Positions 1-7,607 of a stretch of DNA of 10,300 nucleotides are shown piece after piece. The DNA lies in contig JALLBK010000594.1 of NCBI GenBank assembly GCA_036940085.1, positions 1-10,300 of the forward strand, in the 5' to 3' direction. The notes below the pieces were generated by a model that saw only the letters and a list, made by a program, of their open reading frames with translations, was not told the origin of the DNA and ran no database searches. This stretch comes from Discostella pseudostelligera. Lineage: Eukaryota; Bacillariophyta; Thalassiosirophyceae; Thalassiosirales; Thalassiosiraceae. The translations under genes were made by a program, and so were the position numbers. Position 1 is the stretch's first letter. Each line of letters begins with the position of its first letter.

Positions 1-336
1 TATGATGTGAGCGTCCTTCTTGGCAGGCGGCAGGTAATCCATCCCTATCCTCCTATCTTCTAATCTACATCTTACCTCTTCCCTACTATTGCATGCCGGC
101 AGGAGGCTCGTCCACCCGTGTCAGTGTCAAGACGTCGGGGCCAAGTAAGCTGTAGGCCGTGCTCAGTCCGTGCTCGCTAAGTATCGTAGTTCGTAGTGCT
201 CAACAAGATCGAGTGCTGAGCACTGGCAAGAGAAGAAGAATCGAGTTCGCATTTTTGCTTTACTCTCTAGAGTGAACGGTCAAAACCAAAGGAATTACTA
301 CCCTGAACCCATTCCAGGGCGGAAATCAACACAGCC
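1..336. other. 5' flank of the small conserved gene, no gene recognised
   Basis: I see no supportable coding region here. The stretch should contain the promoter and 5' leader of the gene that starts at 337; the nearest in-frame stop upstream of that start is TGA at 304-306. The bases after position 31 (GGCAGGTAATCC) and those near 100-106 (GCCGGCAG) could be read as a short intron's donor and acceptor, so the extreme left edge might be the end of another gene or a spliced leader. I cannot show either. The segment 150-230 is rich in TGCTC/GAGCA words and includes a 13-bp palindrome, listed separately. Confidence 0.4.
212..224. repeat. 13-bp palindrome upstream of small conserved gene
   Basis: The bases AGTGCTGAGCACT form a perfect palindrome with 6-bp arms around a central G. 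Related half-sites (GTGCTC) occur at about 159-164, 169-177 and 195-201. Such a site could bind a dimeric transcription factor, since it lies 113 bases before the start codon at 337. That role is inference; a 13-bp palindrome can also arise by chance. Confidence 0.35.
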
Positions 337-861
337 ATGGAGGACCATACTGAAGATGTTTGCTGTCCGAAGTTCGACCTTAACTCCTACAATAACGATG
401 GCAGCGGAAACCCGTACAAGTTGCTTACCTGGAACGACAAGCCCTTCGTCAAAGATGGGACTTGGTGCATATTGTACGTTCCCCTAGCTTTTGGCCGAGC
501 AGTGGTCCGCGTTATGAAACAGATCTCCGATGCAGGAGCGGAGCCACCCAAGAGCGATGTCATGATATTAAGTGATTGCACATCTCCTTGGTATACGAAC
601 ATTTATGTGAGCACTACGAAGGATGATGTTCCGGGTGTCGAAGTTCAAAAGATCTCTGGCACTTTCCTGGCAAAGGCGTACGAGGGAGACTACTCGAATA
701 TGGGAAAATGGGCCACTGAAACGAAAGAGCTCGTGAAGACGTCAAAAATGTCGGCTGAGGATGTGGAGAAGATGCAGATTTATTTCTACTATCCAACATG
801 TCCAAAGTGCGCAAAGAAGTATGGGAACAATTATGTGGTTGTACTAGCAAAGTTGTCTTGA
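337..861 (+). CDS. conserved 174-residue protein, function unknown (bacterial relatives often labelled 'hydrolase')
   Basis: The start ATG at 337 is the first ATG after an in-frame stop at 304-306 and has a good eukaryotic context (ACAGCCATGG). The protein resembles, from memory, a family of roughly 150-residue proteins in bacteria and some algae that databases label 'hydrolase' without a proven reaction. Shared features visible here are an N-terminal vicinal cysteine pair (C9, C10 in VCCPKFD), a central LSD-x-x-SPW segment, the motif SGTFLAKAYEG-x-Y, and a C-terminal YYPTCPKCAKKYG-x-NYVVV block with a CxxC pair at C155 and C158. The four cysteines could bind a metal or be redox active, but nothing in the sequence proves this. 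The SGTFLAKAYEG part recalls GyrI-like small-molecule-binding domains, which is a weak impression. There is no signal peptide or membrane segment. It reads as an intact single-exon gene, convergent with ATG7. Confidence 0.85.
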   Translation: MEDHTEDVCCPKFDLNSYNNDGSGNPYKLLTWNDKPFVKDGTWCILYVPLAFGRAVVRVMKQISDAGAEPPKSDVMILSDCTSPWYTNIYVSTTKDDVPGVEVQKISGTFLAKAYEGDYSNMGKWATETKELVKTSKMSAEDVEKMQIYFYYPTCPKCAKKYGNNYVVVLAKLS

Positions 862-1160
862 ATGAAGGGGTAAGTACGGTCGAATATGGGGATGTAGAAT
901 GTATTGCATAGTTGAATAATTAGAAATAATCTTAAGCATTAACTGTGGATGATATCTAATTAGTAATCAATATCGAAATACAGTACTTCCGCAACCAAGT
1001 CTTCTTTGTAATCGACAAGTCAGTGGAACTCTTACAAGGCGGCTAGTTTACATGGATTTCATGGAAAGTTCTTATGCTGACCGGGATGGATATGACTAAC
1101 ACACGAAGCAACTCGAAATATGAGCTGCTCAAAGGCTCAAACCTACCAACGTGATCTTAA
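862..1160. other. tail-to-tail spacer between small conserved gene and ATG7
   Basis: This 299-base stretch lies between the stop of the + strand gene (859-861) and the stop of minus-strand ATG7 (1161-1163), so it should hold both 3' untranslated regions and both polyadenylation regions. It is AT-rich around 900-970 (TTGAATAATTAGAAATAATC at 911-930), which suits 3' end formation, but there is no canonical AATAAA on the plus strand. I see no coding potential or RNA gene. Confidence 0.5.
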
Positions 1161-3947
1161 TTAGCAGTCCTCGTCTCCATCATCCCAATCCAAGCACTCA
1201 TCAAGCTTCTTGGCCGCCTCTTCTCGAAAACTTGCCAAGCCAGACACTTCCTCCAGGTAGGATCCGTCGTCATCGCAACATACACATTTGACGAAGTCGA
1301 ATCCATTCCTTCGATACTCTTCTATGACACGATCAGAGCACGCGGTGCAGGATTGAAATGCAGGGATGGTTGGTGTCATCATGGTATACGTCACGACAGT
1401 GCCACGAATCTGATGTGGCAATCTACCCAATGCAGAGGAGGAGGGGTCGGTACCATCGTCTACGGGTGTGTACTCTCCAGGCTGGTTATCCCTCCGTCGC
1501 TCTGGTGCCGGTGCACAATGACCCAAAGGATGGTGGAACATGGCCACCATAAGCTCTGTCGCCATAGATGCCGCAATCGGCGCCAATCCTGGCCGCGTCA
1601 CTGTGCATTGCTGATCAAGGGTACGATCGCGCATGGAGTTCTCGGGCGCCACCACATCGCTGCAAAAATAGCATCCCAACCTCTGCCGATCGGCGGCGCC
1701 CGCATTGGTTGTTGAATTCATGGGCAAAAGTGACGACGTAGGTGGGCCATGTCGCATTACCAACCAGCTATCAAGACCCAACGCGGCATTAATCAAAGGT
1801 GTTTCTGTCGCTAGAGCAATCACCGTGGGTAGCCACCTACTCTCTCGTGTGTCAGTCAAAAGAAAAACAACGTCGCTCTCCTCAATCAAAGAGTGGAGCC
1901 GTTCTACGTCCTTCCGTACTGCATCAATTTCAGCCATTCCACCATCCTTACCCCGCCCAAACGAATGGCCTGGCATGGGTATTGAGAGTACTACACCTTC
2001 CGACTTTACATCCGGTCCGGCGATGGAAACCAAGCTCGCGGCGGCCGCCATAGCCTTGCACTTGCCTCCATCCTTGCAATCGTCGACGCAAAACAAGCTC
2101 TGTCGGACGGGATTGCTGTACGAGACCCTTCCTGAATCTACAAACGCTATCTTTCGCACACCCCATCCAAGAAGTGTTCGTGCCACGCCACACCCCAATG
2201 TCCCAGCACCAATGAGCAGAACATTCATGTTTGATAACATCTCGACGTTTAACGATGGCAATGCACGCCATTTCATGAGACGCAAATTCAGATCATTTGC
2301 CTGCCGTGAGAGATGGGCCGGAGACACCAACGGACGGAGGTCGATAGAGCGTGGTCCTGGCTTGTTGTTCTTGTTGAGTTCCCACCCAACGCATCGATAT
2401 GATGAAATAATGGTGTCGTAATCGTCATCACTTGGATCGGCATCAGTAGTAGAAGTAGAAGGCCACTTGTAATCAGCAGCCATCGGAATTGAGATATCCA
2501 ATAACAGACTCCCACCAACACCGGCTTCATCGTTGTCGACGCCAACATCTTCGAACGACTCTCGCATGCCATCTTCCTCATCCTTCCCGTCGTCCTCCTC
2601 ATCCTCCATGATGGTATCACCCAACGACGACAGATCAATCCTCCTCAAGAACGGGCATCGATAGGATAAAAATGTTTTATTGCATCCACCCAGCTTCAAT
2701 CGAAGCGATACATATGCCACAAGATTGCGAAGTGTCCATCCAACGGCCTCTGGTGCATTCTTATCATTAGCGTCGGAGGCAGAGGGATGCTGAGGAGGAT
2801 TAGCAGTAGGATCCACAAACGCAAAAATGACATCTTGTTTCTCCTTGTCAGATAATGAATTGTACGTGGCTTCATTCGATGGTAAACACTTTATGGATTC
2901 CCTCCCCCCTCCGGTAATCTTCCAACCATCCTCGTCATCAATGGGAGGTGGTAGTAGTAAAAAGAACGGAGGGCACCATACTTCCTCTTGCTCGTCCATC
3001 GTCACGTCCTCCTCAGCAGTTGCCGCGGTCGTAGCGGATGCACCATCATCCCCCCTATGCCTTCTCATACATTCCTTCCGCTCATGCCGTACACGAAAGT
3101 TATCAAATGAATTCGACAACATTCTACATGCGTGTGCTCCCCACGCGTCAATGAGACGCCGCTGGTATGTTCTTCCCGAAATTATCTGCCCCCCGCTCTC
3201 CTCCGAGTCCATTGTCATTCCAGCAGCAGTTACAGGAGCGGAATCTGCTTTAGCAGAAGCAGCAGTCGAATAGGCAATGCCACACCCCGGTCGTGGCACT
3301 AAAGCAGGAAATGCAAACCAATACACGACAATATTCGATTTGAGATTGGTATGTAGAATGCATGTGGTTGAGATGAGATGTGCATTGGGATTATCGAATT
3401 CCTCCTCGCCACCACCATCTGCATTACTTTTCAATACGCCACAACATTTCAATAAATTCGGAAGGGAGCATTCATTCAGATATGTATTTTTATTCACATT
3501 CTTGAAAGATTCCAATGTGTTGATGGAGGAGACTGTCCCGATTGCACGTAGATATTCATTCTTTCGGTGGGATGATAGAATGGTTGTATTGTTGTTGTTG
3601 CTGTTGTTGTTGGCAGTGATAGTGTTGTCAGAAGTAGATGATAATGTGGAAGATTGATGATTCTTAAAGTAAGAGGAGGTAGAATCAAATCTCATCCCGG
3701 GAGGTGGTGCAGCTCCGGTAGTAGTGGTTGGAGAAGAAGATGCAAAATATCCATACAATTCCAACCCATCCTCTTGTAATTTCAATACATTCAATTTGAG
3801 TGAATTATGTTGTAGAAAGAAGGTTGGGTCTGGTATGGATCGAAAGGGTTGGAATTGTACCAATGGTTTGGTTGACGACGACGACGACTGACTCGCCTGC
3901 TGCTGCTGCTGCTGGAGCGACGGCGAGGGTGTCGCTGGTGATGACAT
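1161..3947 (-). CDS. ATG7: ATG7, E1-like ubiquitin-like-modifier-activating enzyme of autophagy
   Basis: ATG7 activates Atg8 and Atg12 with ATP and passes them to the E2-like enzymes Atg3 and Atg10; it works in the cytosol as a homodimer. The 928 residues show the whole family plan. The N-terminal domain opens with VQFQPF near residue 30. The adenylation domain starts with NDLNLRLMKWR near 551 and has the nucleotide-binding GAGTLG at 580-585. It continues with SYSNPVRQ, the GGKCKA segment, SIPMPGH and DTRESRWLP. The catalytic cysteine is C781 in LDQQCTVTRPG, and zinc-type pairs are C759/C762 and C867/C870. The tail is acidic (WDDGDEDC), as in ATG7 proteins that recruit Atg8. The start is the ATG at 3945-3947 with A at -3; a longer reading would need a TTG start at 3977. 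The protein is larger than yeast (630) or human (703) Atg7 because of Q/S-, N/T- and D/E-rich insertions in the N-terminal half. It is a single exon with no breaks. Confidence 0.97.
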   Translation of the reverse strand: MSSPATPSPSLQQQQQQASQSSSSSTKPLVQFQPFRSIPDPTFFLQHNSLKLNVLKLQEDGLELYGYFASSSPTTTTGAAPPPGMRFDSTSSYFKNHQSSTLSSTSDNTITANNNSNNNNTTILSSHRKNEYLRAIGTVSSINTLESFKNVNKNTYLNECSLPNLLKCCGVLKSNADGGGEEEFDNPNAHLISTTCILHTNLKSNIVVYWFAFPALVPRPGCGIAYSTAASAKADSAPVTAAGMTMDSEESGGQIISGRTYQRRLIDAWGAHACRMLSNSFDNFRVRHERKECMRRHRGDDGASATTAATAEEDVTMDEQEEVWCPPFFLLLPPPIDDEDGWKITGGGRESIKCLPSNEATYNSLSDKEKQDVIFAFVDPTANPPQHPSASDANDKNAPEAVGWTLRNLVAYVSLRLKLGGCNKTFLSYRCPFLRRIDLSSLGDTIMEDEEDDGKDEEDGMRESFEDVGVDNDEAGVGGSLLLDISIPMAADYKWPSTSTTDADPSDDDYDTIISSYRCVGWELNKNNKPGPRSIDLRPLVSPAHLSRQANDLNLRLMKWRALPSLNVEMLSNMNVLLIGAGTLGCGVARTLLGWGVRKIAFVDSGRVSYSNPVRQSLFCVDDCKDGGKCKAMAAAASLVSIAGPDVKSEGVVLSIPMPGHSFGRGKDGGMAEIDAVRKDVERLHSLIEESDVVFLLTDTRESRWLPTVIALATETPLINAALGLDSWLVMRHGPPTSSLLPMNSTTNAGAADRQRLGCYFCSDVVAPENSMRDRTLDQQCTVTRPGLAPIAASMATELMVAMFHHPLGHCAPAPERRRDNQPGEYTPVDDGTDPSSSALGRLPHQIRGTVVTYTMMTPTIPAFQSCTACSDRVIEEYRRNGFDFVKCVCCDDDGSYLEEVSGLASFREEAAKKLDECLDWDDGDEDC
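3587..3611. repeat. TTG-type microsatellite inside ATG7 (asparagine tract)
   Basis: A run of TTG triplets, broken by one CTG, encodes an asparagine-rich tract (NNNSNNNN) at about residues 113-120 of ATG7 on the minus strand. It sits in a poorly conserved part of the N-terminal domain and probably forms a flexible loop. Triplet slippage here would change length without breaking the frame. Confidence 0.7.
3874..3914. repeat. (GAC)5 and (CTG)6 microsatellites at the ATG7 N-terminus
   Basis: Five GAC copies at 3874-3888 encode a serine run, and six CTG copies at 3897-3914 encode the glutamine run, near residues 10-25 of ATG7 read on the minus strand. Both lie before the conserved VQFQPF start of the folded domain, so they form a disordered N-terminal extension. 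They are likely to vary in length between strains. Confidence 0.75.
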
Positions 3948-4457
3948 GATTGATCGCGTTGGAATAGTTGCTACCAAATAATGATGACGACGGTAATAAT
4001 GAGGACGAGGATAGGAGATGAACTCTAGATACTTATTGTTATTGGTGGAACGGACGGCGATGCTGTCTACCTACTCCATGCACTAGTACTACTCCTACTA
4101 CTGACTTGGCGACTTCGCGGAAATCTTTCACAGATCAATTGGGAGTCCTTTCGAATGGTCTCCTGGTTGGTGCATCCGGTCGACGGACAGACATCATGAC
4201 TCTTCCACGTGGAAAGACAAAATCCAGAGCACTCCAAAACCTTCCAAAATCCACAGCCTGCCGCACAGCTTCCACTTCCACTTCCACCGCCAACCATGAT
4301 GGCCGCCGGGAAGAACGCCCTTCCGTAGCACTGCGAATTCATCTCCTACACTCTACTATCAAACAATAGCCGATCAAGGTCATCCAAAATAATTCTCGAG
4401 AGTGAAATCAGCCAGCCATCAACATTCAAACTCAAAGTATTCTAGAATTAAATCAAA
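3948..4457. promoter_or_regulatory. head-to-head spacer, likely bidirectional promoter of ATG7 and the UBX gene
   Basis: Both flanking genes read away from this 510-base spacer, so both promoters and 5' leaders must lie in it. On the minus strand a CCAAT pentamer (complement of ATTGG at 4041-4045) is about 95 bases before the ATG7 start; a second CCAAT-like word lies near 4136 (CAATTGGG). The UBX start has a strong context (AATCAAAATGG), with an in-frame TAA at 4449-4451 just before it. A 91-codon minus-strand ORF with a real ATG (4067-4342) crosses the spacer. I treat it as chance or at most an upstream ORF of the ATG7 leader, because it has no recognisable domain. I see no convincing TATA box. 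Confidence 0.5.
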
Positions 4458-6641
4458 ATGGATCCACCCTCTTCCTCTGCTGCTGCTGCCGCCGCTTCAG
4501 CTTCAGGCAACAATGATGAAAAACTAGTCCAATTCCTCGCCATTACGAATTCCTCCGACCCTACCATCGCGACACAATATTTAGAGATGGGCAATGGTAA
4601 TTTAGAAATGGCGGTTAGTTTGTTTATGGAATATGGTGGTGGTGTGTCCGGTGGAGGCATGGGTGGCGGTGTAGGTGTAGCTGGTGGTGGGGGTGGCTTT
4701 GCAGCAGGAGGCTTTACAGGTGGAGGCTTTACAGGTGAAACAGGAAGAGAAGTACGTGCTCCCGATGCTACACGGACCATGCGCCTAGTCGGTGGACCCA
4801 ATGACGATGACGAGGACGATGCTGGCAATCAGCCCATTCCAGCAGCATTAATTGCAGCATTGGGTGGACCGGCCGCACGGGAAATGATGATTCGGAATAA
4901 TATGATGATGATGCAGGGCGGTGGTGCTGCTGGTGGCGGAGGTGGTGGAGGATTAATGATGGATGATGAAAATGCTTTGGGAAGAATGGGGGGAATGTGG
5001 GCGGCTCCTCCAGCTTCTTCTTCTACAAATTCGGCGGTGGGAAGTGCGGCGAGGGCAAGAGCTAGGCGAAGCAATAGTAGCAATAGCAGTAGTAGTCACC
5101 AGAATCGCAGTAGTGGTGGTGGTGGCGGTGCTGCTGCTGCTGCTGCGGGAAGTGATGCAGCTGGTCGAGGTGGTGCAAGGCAGGCTGCAAATCAGCCGAG
5201 GCGGAATGACAACAATGATGACGACGACGACGATGATGAAGTGCAGGTTGTGAATTCCAATGGAGAGGCCATGGACGAAGATGAGGATATGGAATTTCAT
5301 TATGACGACGATGAGGAGGATGATTTCCATGACGATGAAGAAGAAGACGAAAATGGTGATGGACGAGATGATTACGACGATGCTGAGGAGGATTATGCTG
5401 TTCCCATTGAAACCTTTACGACGACGACGACCACCAGCAGCCATAGAAATCATGCCTCCTCCACTTCCCAACACCCACCACCTTCATTATCGACCATGTT
5501 TGCACCACCCACACATCTCATGCATCGAGCTGGTGGATTTCTCGGTGCACGAAATTTTGCCAAGGATGCTCGACGATGGTTATTGGTCAACATTCAGAGT
5601 GATACCGATTTTGCATGTCATGCATTGAATAGGGATGTTTGGCGTGATGAATTGGTCGAGAACTTGGTGAGGGAGGGGTTTATCCTATGGCAAGCGGTGA
5701 GTATTTTAGTTGTTTGATATTGATGTTGTATCTGTTTGAGTTTGACCTCGTAGCCAATCTTCAATCTGCTTCTTAACACCGATTTTTCTTCCCCATATGC
5801 ACACATCCTCTTCTAGATGAGCAACTCCGCCGAGGGACAAACCTATGTCACACGATATAAGGTACATGGCTATCCCCATCTTGCCATCCTCGATCCGCGT
5901 ACTGGTAGTTTGCTATGGAGAAAGGAGGGGTGGACACAAGTCAATCCACTGTCGGCGGAACAATTTGTGGAAATTGCAAGTGATTTCTGTAGTCGACATT
6001 CGTTTGATAAATTGCCCACGGCGGCACGACATGCGTATACCAATGGCATTCCGTTAGGTGGTGGGAGGAGCAGCAGTGGTGGCGGTGATACCCGATCGGG
6101 GAATGCTCATAAACGTCCAATTCACGAACTCACCGAGGAAGAGCAGCTCGAGGCTGCGATAAGGGCGAGTATGTGTGACGCTGACGATAAGGAGGATGAC
6201 GACAGTGATGATGTTGTGGAAGTACTCGATTCGATGGGCGATGATGATACAAGGAAGCCGAGTGCCCAAAACGACGATGCCACTGGAAGTGACAATGTTG
6301 GTGATAACGGAACCGACGGGCAACAATCTAGTACATCATCCTTTGAACGGGAAATCTTATCCATGGAAGTAGGAGAGGAACCCTCCACTGGTGGTGGTGA
6401 AGATGTGTCGCGAGTACAAATCCGTATGCCGGATGGGAAACGTCTCGTGCGGAAATTCCTATCGAACAGTCCCGTCAAGTTCATATACGCATTCGTTGCG
6501 CAGAGTAATGACGAAGCCAGGGCCGGGAGGGAATTTGAACTCAAGGCTAAATTTCCACCACAGGATTTGTTGGCGAATGTCGAGGATGGGATTAAGAGTT
6601 GTGGATTGGATGGAGAGGCGATTAATGTCATTTGGAAATGA
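4458..6641 (+). CDS. UBXN7/Ubx5-type p97 (Cdc48) adaptor: UBA-UAS-UIM-UBX, two exons
   Basis: The coding sequence joins 4458-5696 and 5817-6641, giving 687 residues. Proteins of this type bridge ubiquitylated substrates to the p97/Cdc48 AAA ATPase; UBXN7 also links p97 to cullin-RING ligases. An N-terminal UBA-like domain spans about 18-60 (LVQFLAITN...AVSLFMEYGG). A Gly/Ala-rich linker follows at about 60-250, then a strongly acidic D/E tract at about 252-314. The UAS thioredoxin-like domain spans about 355-475 and contains CHALNRDVWRDELV, FILWQ and AILDPRTG. It is split by the intron exactly after WQA. A canonical UIM lies at about 516-534 (EEEQLEAAIRAS, key residues L524, A527, S531). The UBX domain spans about 609-687. 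Its usual FPR loop reads FPP here (659-661). The UAS fold has no CxxC, as is normal for the family. The start has a strong context and an in-frame stop nine bases upstream. Confidence 0.93.
5697..5816 (+). other. 120-base phase-0 GT-AG intron in the UBX gene
   Basis: The donor is GTGAGT at 5697-5702 and the acceptor is the CTCTTCTAG ending at 5816, preceded by a pyrimidine-rich stretch. A plausible branch-point word, CTTAAC, lies at 5772-5777. Exon 1 ends after codon 413 in phase 0. Joining the exons restores an uninterrupted UAS domain in which WQA is followed directly by MSNSAEGQ, matching the order expected from UBXN7 relatives. Read-through would hit a TGA at 5715-5717 after six codons. 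The ATG at 5817 is therefore an internal methionine codon of exon 2, not a start. Confidence 0.93.
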
Positions 6642-6646
6642 ATAAA
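6641..6646 (+). terminator. AATAAA poly(A) signal candidate overlapping the UBX stop codon
   Basis: The hexamer AATAAA begins with the last base of the TGA stop codon (6639-6641). If used, it would give an extremely short 3' untranslated region, with cleavage expected within about 10-30 bases. Use of canonical poly(A) signals in this organism is not certain, so this is only a candidate. Confidence 0.3.
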
Positions 6647-6906
6647 TTCTCATCCTAGTAACTTGACGGTCTTTGTGATAGTTTTCGGCTTGATGTTGCA
6701 TCCTATTCTCTCGGAGGCAATCAAGGTAATTGCAGCCAGGTCGATAAAGTTAAATCTAGTATTGGAAAGATTTTACTACTTTATTGATATTACACATGTG
6801 ACACATGTGGATTACAGTGGTCGCTTGTATTGAAACAGAAAGGCCAAAGAGGGACAATATTAAAAGATTTTGTACCCAATCCACAATACGATACACCGTT
6901 CAACTA
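6642..6906. other. tail-to-tail spacer between the UBX and BTB genes
   Basis: This 265-base spacer lies between the stop of the UBX gene (+) and the stop of the BTB gene (-). It should carry both 3' untranslated regions. It is AT-rich around 6750-6800 and holds a small tandem duplication of a palindromic word, listed separately. I see no coding region. Confidence 0.5.
6792..6809. repeat. tandem 9-bp repeat containing two CACATGTG palindromes
   Basis: The word ACACATGTG occurs twice back to back. Each copy contains the self-complementary octamer CACATGTG (6793-6800 and 6802-6809), whose core CACGTG-like spacing fits the E-box class CANNTG bound by bHLH factors. It lies between two convergent genes rather than in a promoter, so a regulatory role is doubtful; it could also form a small hairpin in a 3' untranslated region. 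Confidence 0.5.
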
Positions 6907-7605
6907 TCATTTTCTGCTGCTACCTTCAGACTTTGATTCGATAGCTGCAATCAGTGCTTCTCTCGACCCATCAACACACAATCCATTTGCATGCATTCTA
7001 CGGTGAAGGTCACTGATGCCTAGGGTGCCGAGCTCAACATCATCATTTTTCCCAACAGCTCTGGCTCTCACCTCGCTCCTCGCCATCGCTGCCAAGACAT
7101 CATTTACAATATCCCCGGGAGCGTTTGCGAGTACTTTATTTTTCATGATTTCAACCTTGTTTCCAACAATAAAATCCATCACAGCTTCTTTCAAGTAAGC
7201 GAGATTCATCGCATCTGCATAATGGAGATGCTCCATCATATTTTGAACGCCTAAGGCTTTCTGAATGAAGGAAACATAGTTCACATCGGTCTCAAGTTTG
7301 AGGTTTGTTACTCCGTACTTCTCGGCGGCCTCTATGATATTTTGCATGCGTGTAGGAAGCATTTGAATGGGATGCCCATAAATATACATCAACATGTCTT
7401 CGACGATGCACGTCATCATGTTGGGAATGATAGTTGATTCATTAGACATCATGCAGATTTCTGCAAACTGCGGAGCTGCTTTCGTCAAAACGAGCCGATG
7501 GGCATAAAACTTTCTAGATGCAGCCTTGATCTTATTTGTGTTAACTCTGGTGGTTGCATGCTGCCCCCCAACCTTGAAAACTACATCAACGGACTCTTTG
7601 TCCAT
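6907..7605 (-). CDS. BTB/POZ-domain protein with C-terminal SAP-like motif
   Basis: The 232-residue product starts almost directly with a BTB/POZ fold: VDVVFKVGG at about 6-14, then FYAHRLVLTKAAPQFAEIC, the hallmark 'HRLVL' strand-helix, and YIYGHPI. A helical region follows (about 110-175), then a SAP-like segment near 197-224 (ISDLHRRM..GLCVDGSREALIAAI). BTB domains dimerise and often serve as substrate adaptors of cullin-3 ubiquitin ligases; SAP motifs often bind DNA or RNA. The target is unknown. The start ATG at 7603-7605 is the first after an in-frame TGA (complement of 7615-7617), and no splice acceptor lies in between. The start context is weak (TGCATGG), and the protein has almost nothing before the BTB domain. 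Because retroelement-derived sequence begins within a few bases of the start, the original 5' end may be lost. Confidence 0.82.
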   Translation of the reverse strand: MDKESVDVVFKVGGQHATTRVNTNKIKAASRKFYAHRLVLTKAAPQFAEICMMSNESTIIPNMMTCIVEDMLMYIYGHPIQMLPTRMQNIIEAAEKYGVTNLKLETDVNYVSFIQKALGVQNMMEHLHYADAMNLAYLKEAVMDFIVGNKVEIMKNKVLANAPGDIVNDVLAAMARSEVRARAVGKNDDVELGTLGISDLHRRMHANGLCVDGSREALIAAIESKSEGSSRK

Positions 7606-7607
7606 GC

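Noticed and set aside
1705..2421. 238-codon + strand frame opposite ATG7
   Set aside because: It begins at TTG, lies wholly antisense to conserved ATG7 adenylation-domain sequence, and has no recognisable domain. It is a shadow frame.
3945..3977. ATG7 starting 10 codons upstream at 3977
   Set aside because: The codon at 3975-3977 is TTG on the minus strand, not ATG. The first in-frame ATG is at 3945-3947 with A at -3, so I used that start in a eukaryotic context.
4067..4342. 91-codon minus-strand frame in the spacer as an upstream exon of ATG7
   Set aside because: It has a true ATG, but there is no recognisable domain, and ATG7 already has a good start followed by its normal N-terminal domain. 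I kept it only as a possible upstream ORF.
4106..4369. 87-codon + strand frame in the ATG7/UBX spacer
   Set aside because: It starts at TTG, is Ser/Thr/Arg-rich with no domain, and lies in the promoter region.
4953..5474. 173-codon minus-strand frame opposite UBX exon 1
   Set aside because: It is the complement of the Gly/Ala- and Asp/Glu-repeat coding sequence and is made of low-complexity Ile/Val/Ser/Thr runs; not a gene.
6122..6631. 169-codon minus-strand frame opposite UBX exon 2
   Set aside because: It is fully antisense to the UIM and UBX domains, Ser-rich, and has no family resemblance.
5817..6641. Exon 2 of the UBX gene as a separate 274-residue gene starting at ATG 5817
   Set aside because: The ATG directly follows a splice acceptor. 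Joining to exon 1 reconstitutes one continuous UAS domain, whereas alone the piece would start in the middle of a fold.
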